A stretch of 64,000 nucleotides of DNA from Omphiscola glabra (lineage: Eukaryota > Mollusca > Gastropoda > Lymnaeidae). The position numbers and the translations under genes are program-made. The DNA is taken from contig OZ024806.1 of assembly GCA_964017045.1 (NCBI GenBank), positions 1,965,002 through 2,029,001 of the forward strand, written 5' to 3'. A model generated the notes under the pieces. It did not search any database and was not told the origin of the DNA. It worked only from the letters and a program-made list of their open reading frames with translations. Positions within the stretch are counted from its first letter, which is position 1. The number at the start of each line of letters is the position of its first letter. Positions 63,725 through 64,000 of the stretch are shown here, piece by piece.

Positions 63725-64000
63725 ACACAAGCACCACAACCAGCACCACAAACAGAACAACAACCAGCACCACAACGAGCACCACAACAAGCACCACAAC
63801 CAACACCACAACCAACACCACAAACACCAGCACCATAAACACCAGCACCACAACCAGCACCACAACCAGCACCACAACCAGCACAACAACCAGCACCACA
63901 ACCAGCACCACAAACACCACCACAACCACCAGCACCACAAACAACACCACAAACAGCACCACAACCAGTACCACCACCACAAACATCACCACCAGCACCA
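63599..64000. repeat. Displaced copy of 56,940-57,341
   Basis: After a duplicated CCAGTACCACCACCACAAAC stretch (63,525 and 63,577), the sequence to the window end follows 56,940 onward at an offset of about 6,659. The shared marker is CACACACCAGAACC, which differs from the usual CACACACCAGCACC. C2 is therefore spliced here to an earlier part of the C type. Confidence 0.8.

Larger units (their letters stand above)
1..64000. repeat. 64 kb A/C-rich higher-order tandem repeat array
   Basis: The entire window is built from CCAGCACCACAA-type units, with CCACCACCACAA, ACAGCACCACAA and ACACCAGCACCACAA as the commonest relatives. The opposite strand reads TTGTGGTGCTGG. Unit lengths are nearly always multiples of three, and an A falls at almost every third base (96 of the first 100 triplets counted from base 1; exceptions CCC, TCT, CCT, CAT). 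Variation is concentrated in the first base of these triplets (CCA/GCA/ACA/TCA and CAA/AAA/GAA/TAA). I see no poly-A tract, transposon, tRNA-like or rRNA-like segment, and no unique-sequence island. The array runs past both ends of the window. It could be a megasatellite or the repeat core of a very large low-complexity gene; the sequence alone does not decide between them. Confidence 0.97.
59283..64000. repeat. Higher-order unit C2 (cut by the window end)
   Basis: This partial second C unit has GCATCTTAACC at 59,328. The opening CACTACCACAACTACC piece of the start block is missing here. The second + strand ATG (61,118) lies in the same context as in C1. From about 63,599 the sequence jumps back to a copy of 56,940 onward. 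A one-base loss at about 63,560 is not compensated nearby. Confidence 0.78.

Noticed and set aside
1..64000. CRISPR array
   Set aside because: There are no constant repeats separated by unique spacers of even length; the whole sequence is variants of one short unit.
1..64000. Telomeric repeat
   Set aside because: The units are 12-15 bp and CA-rich but do not match any telomere repeat I know, and the higher-order block structure is not telomere-like.
1..64000. GT...AG introns explaining the phase changes
   Set aside because: GTACCA and CAG are parts of ordinary units and occur everywhere; I could not define consistent donor and acceptor sites at the junction motifs.
1..64000. Hairpins, inverted repeats or terminators
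   Set aside because: The + strand is nearly all A and C, so it has almost no self-complementarity, and no copy is inverted.

Overview
The whole 64 kb is one uninterrupted tandem-repeat array. I find no gene, RNA gene, mobile element, CRISPR array or unique spacer that I can support. The + strand is almost only A and C; G and T are minor. The basic unit is CCAGCACCACAA (12 bp) and its relatives: CCACCACCACAA (12), ACACCAGCACCACAA (15), plus 6, 9 and 18 bp forms. Nearly every third base is A: counting triplets from base 1, 96 of the first 100 end in A. Polarity never flips, so all copies are in direct orientation. Nothing identifies the organism. A multi-kilobase, homogenised, higher-order array suggests a eukaryotic nuclear genome (satellite, or the repeat core of a giant low-complexity protein gene), but that is inference.

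Layout. Region A (1 to about 36,467) holds four higher-order units starting at 1, 8,212, 18,957 and 27,321. Region B (36,468-51,480) holds two units of a different arrangement, spaced about 9.1-9.4 kb. Region C (51,481-64,000) holds one and a half units spaced about 7.8 kb. Inside these are nested tandem duplications of about 171, 210, 309, 773/803 and 2,384 bp. Shared private variants show the copying order: A3 and A4 are sisters, and the 2,384 bp duplication inside A2 is recent. The junctions I examined lie inside the common 12-mers, as expected for unequal exchange between out-of-register units.

Coding question. All six frames look open for long stretches because stop codons need T on one strand or the other, and T is scarce. 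The + phase reading Pro-Ala-Pro-Gln is the most protein-like but contains many TAA triplets (12 in 1.3 kb in one counted stretch), always where CAA is expected. It would be open only where UAA is sense (Gln), as in many ciliates, oxymonads and hexamitids. Against one continuous gene, a motif present 15 times shifts the triplet phase by one base. The least variable position is the one that would be the wobble position of that frame. For a coding origin, indels are almost all multiples of three, and one -1 slip is cancelled by a +1 slip about 25 bases later. I therefore annotate repeats, not genes, and record the coding hypotheses as low-confidence leads.
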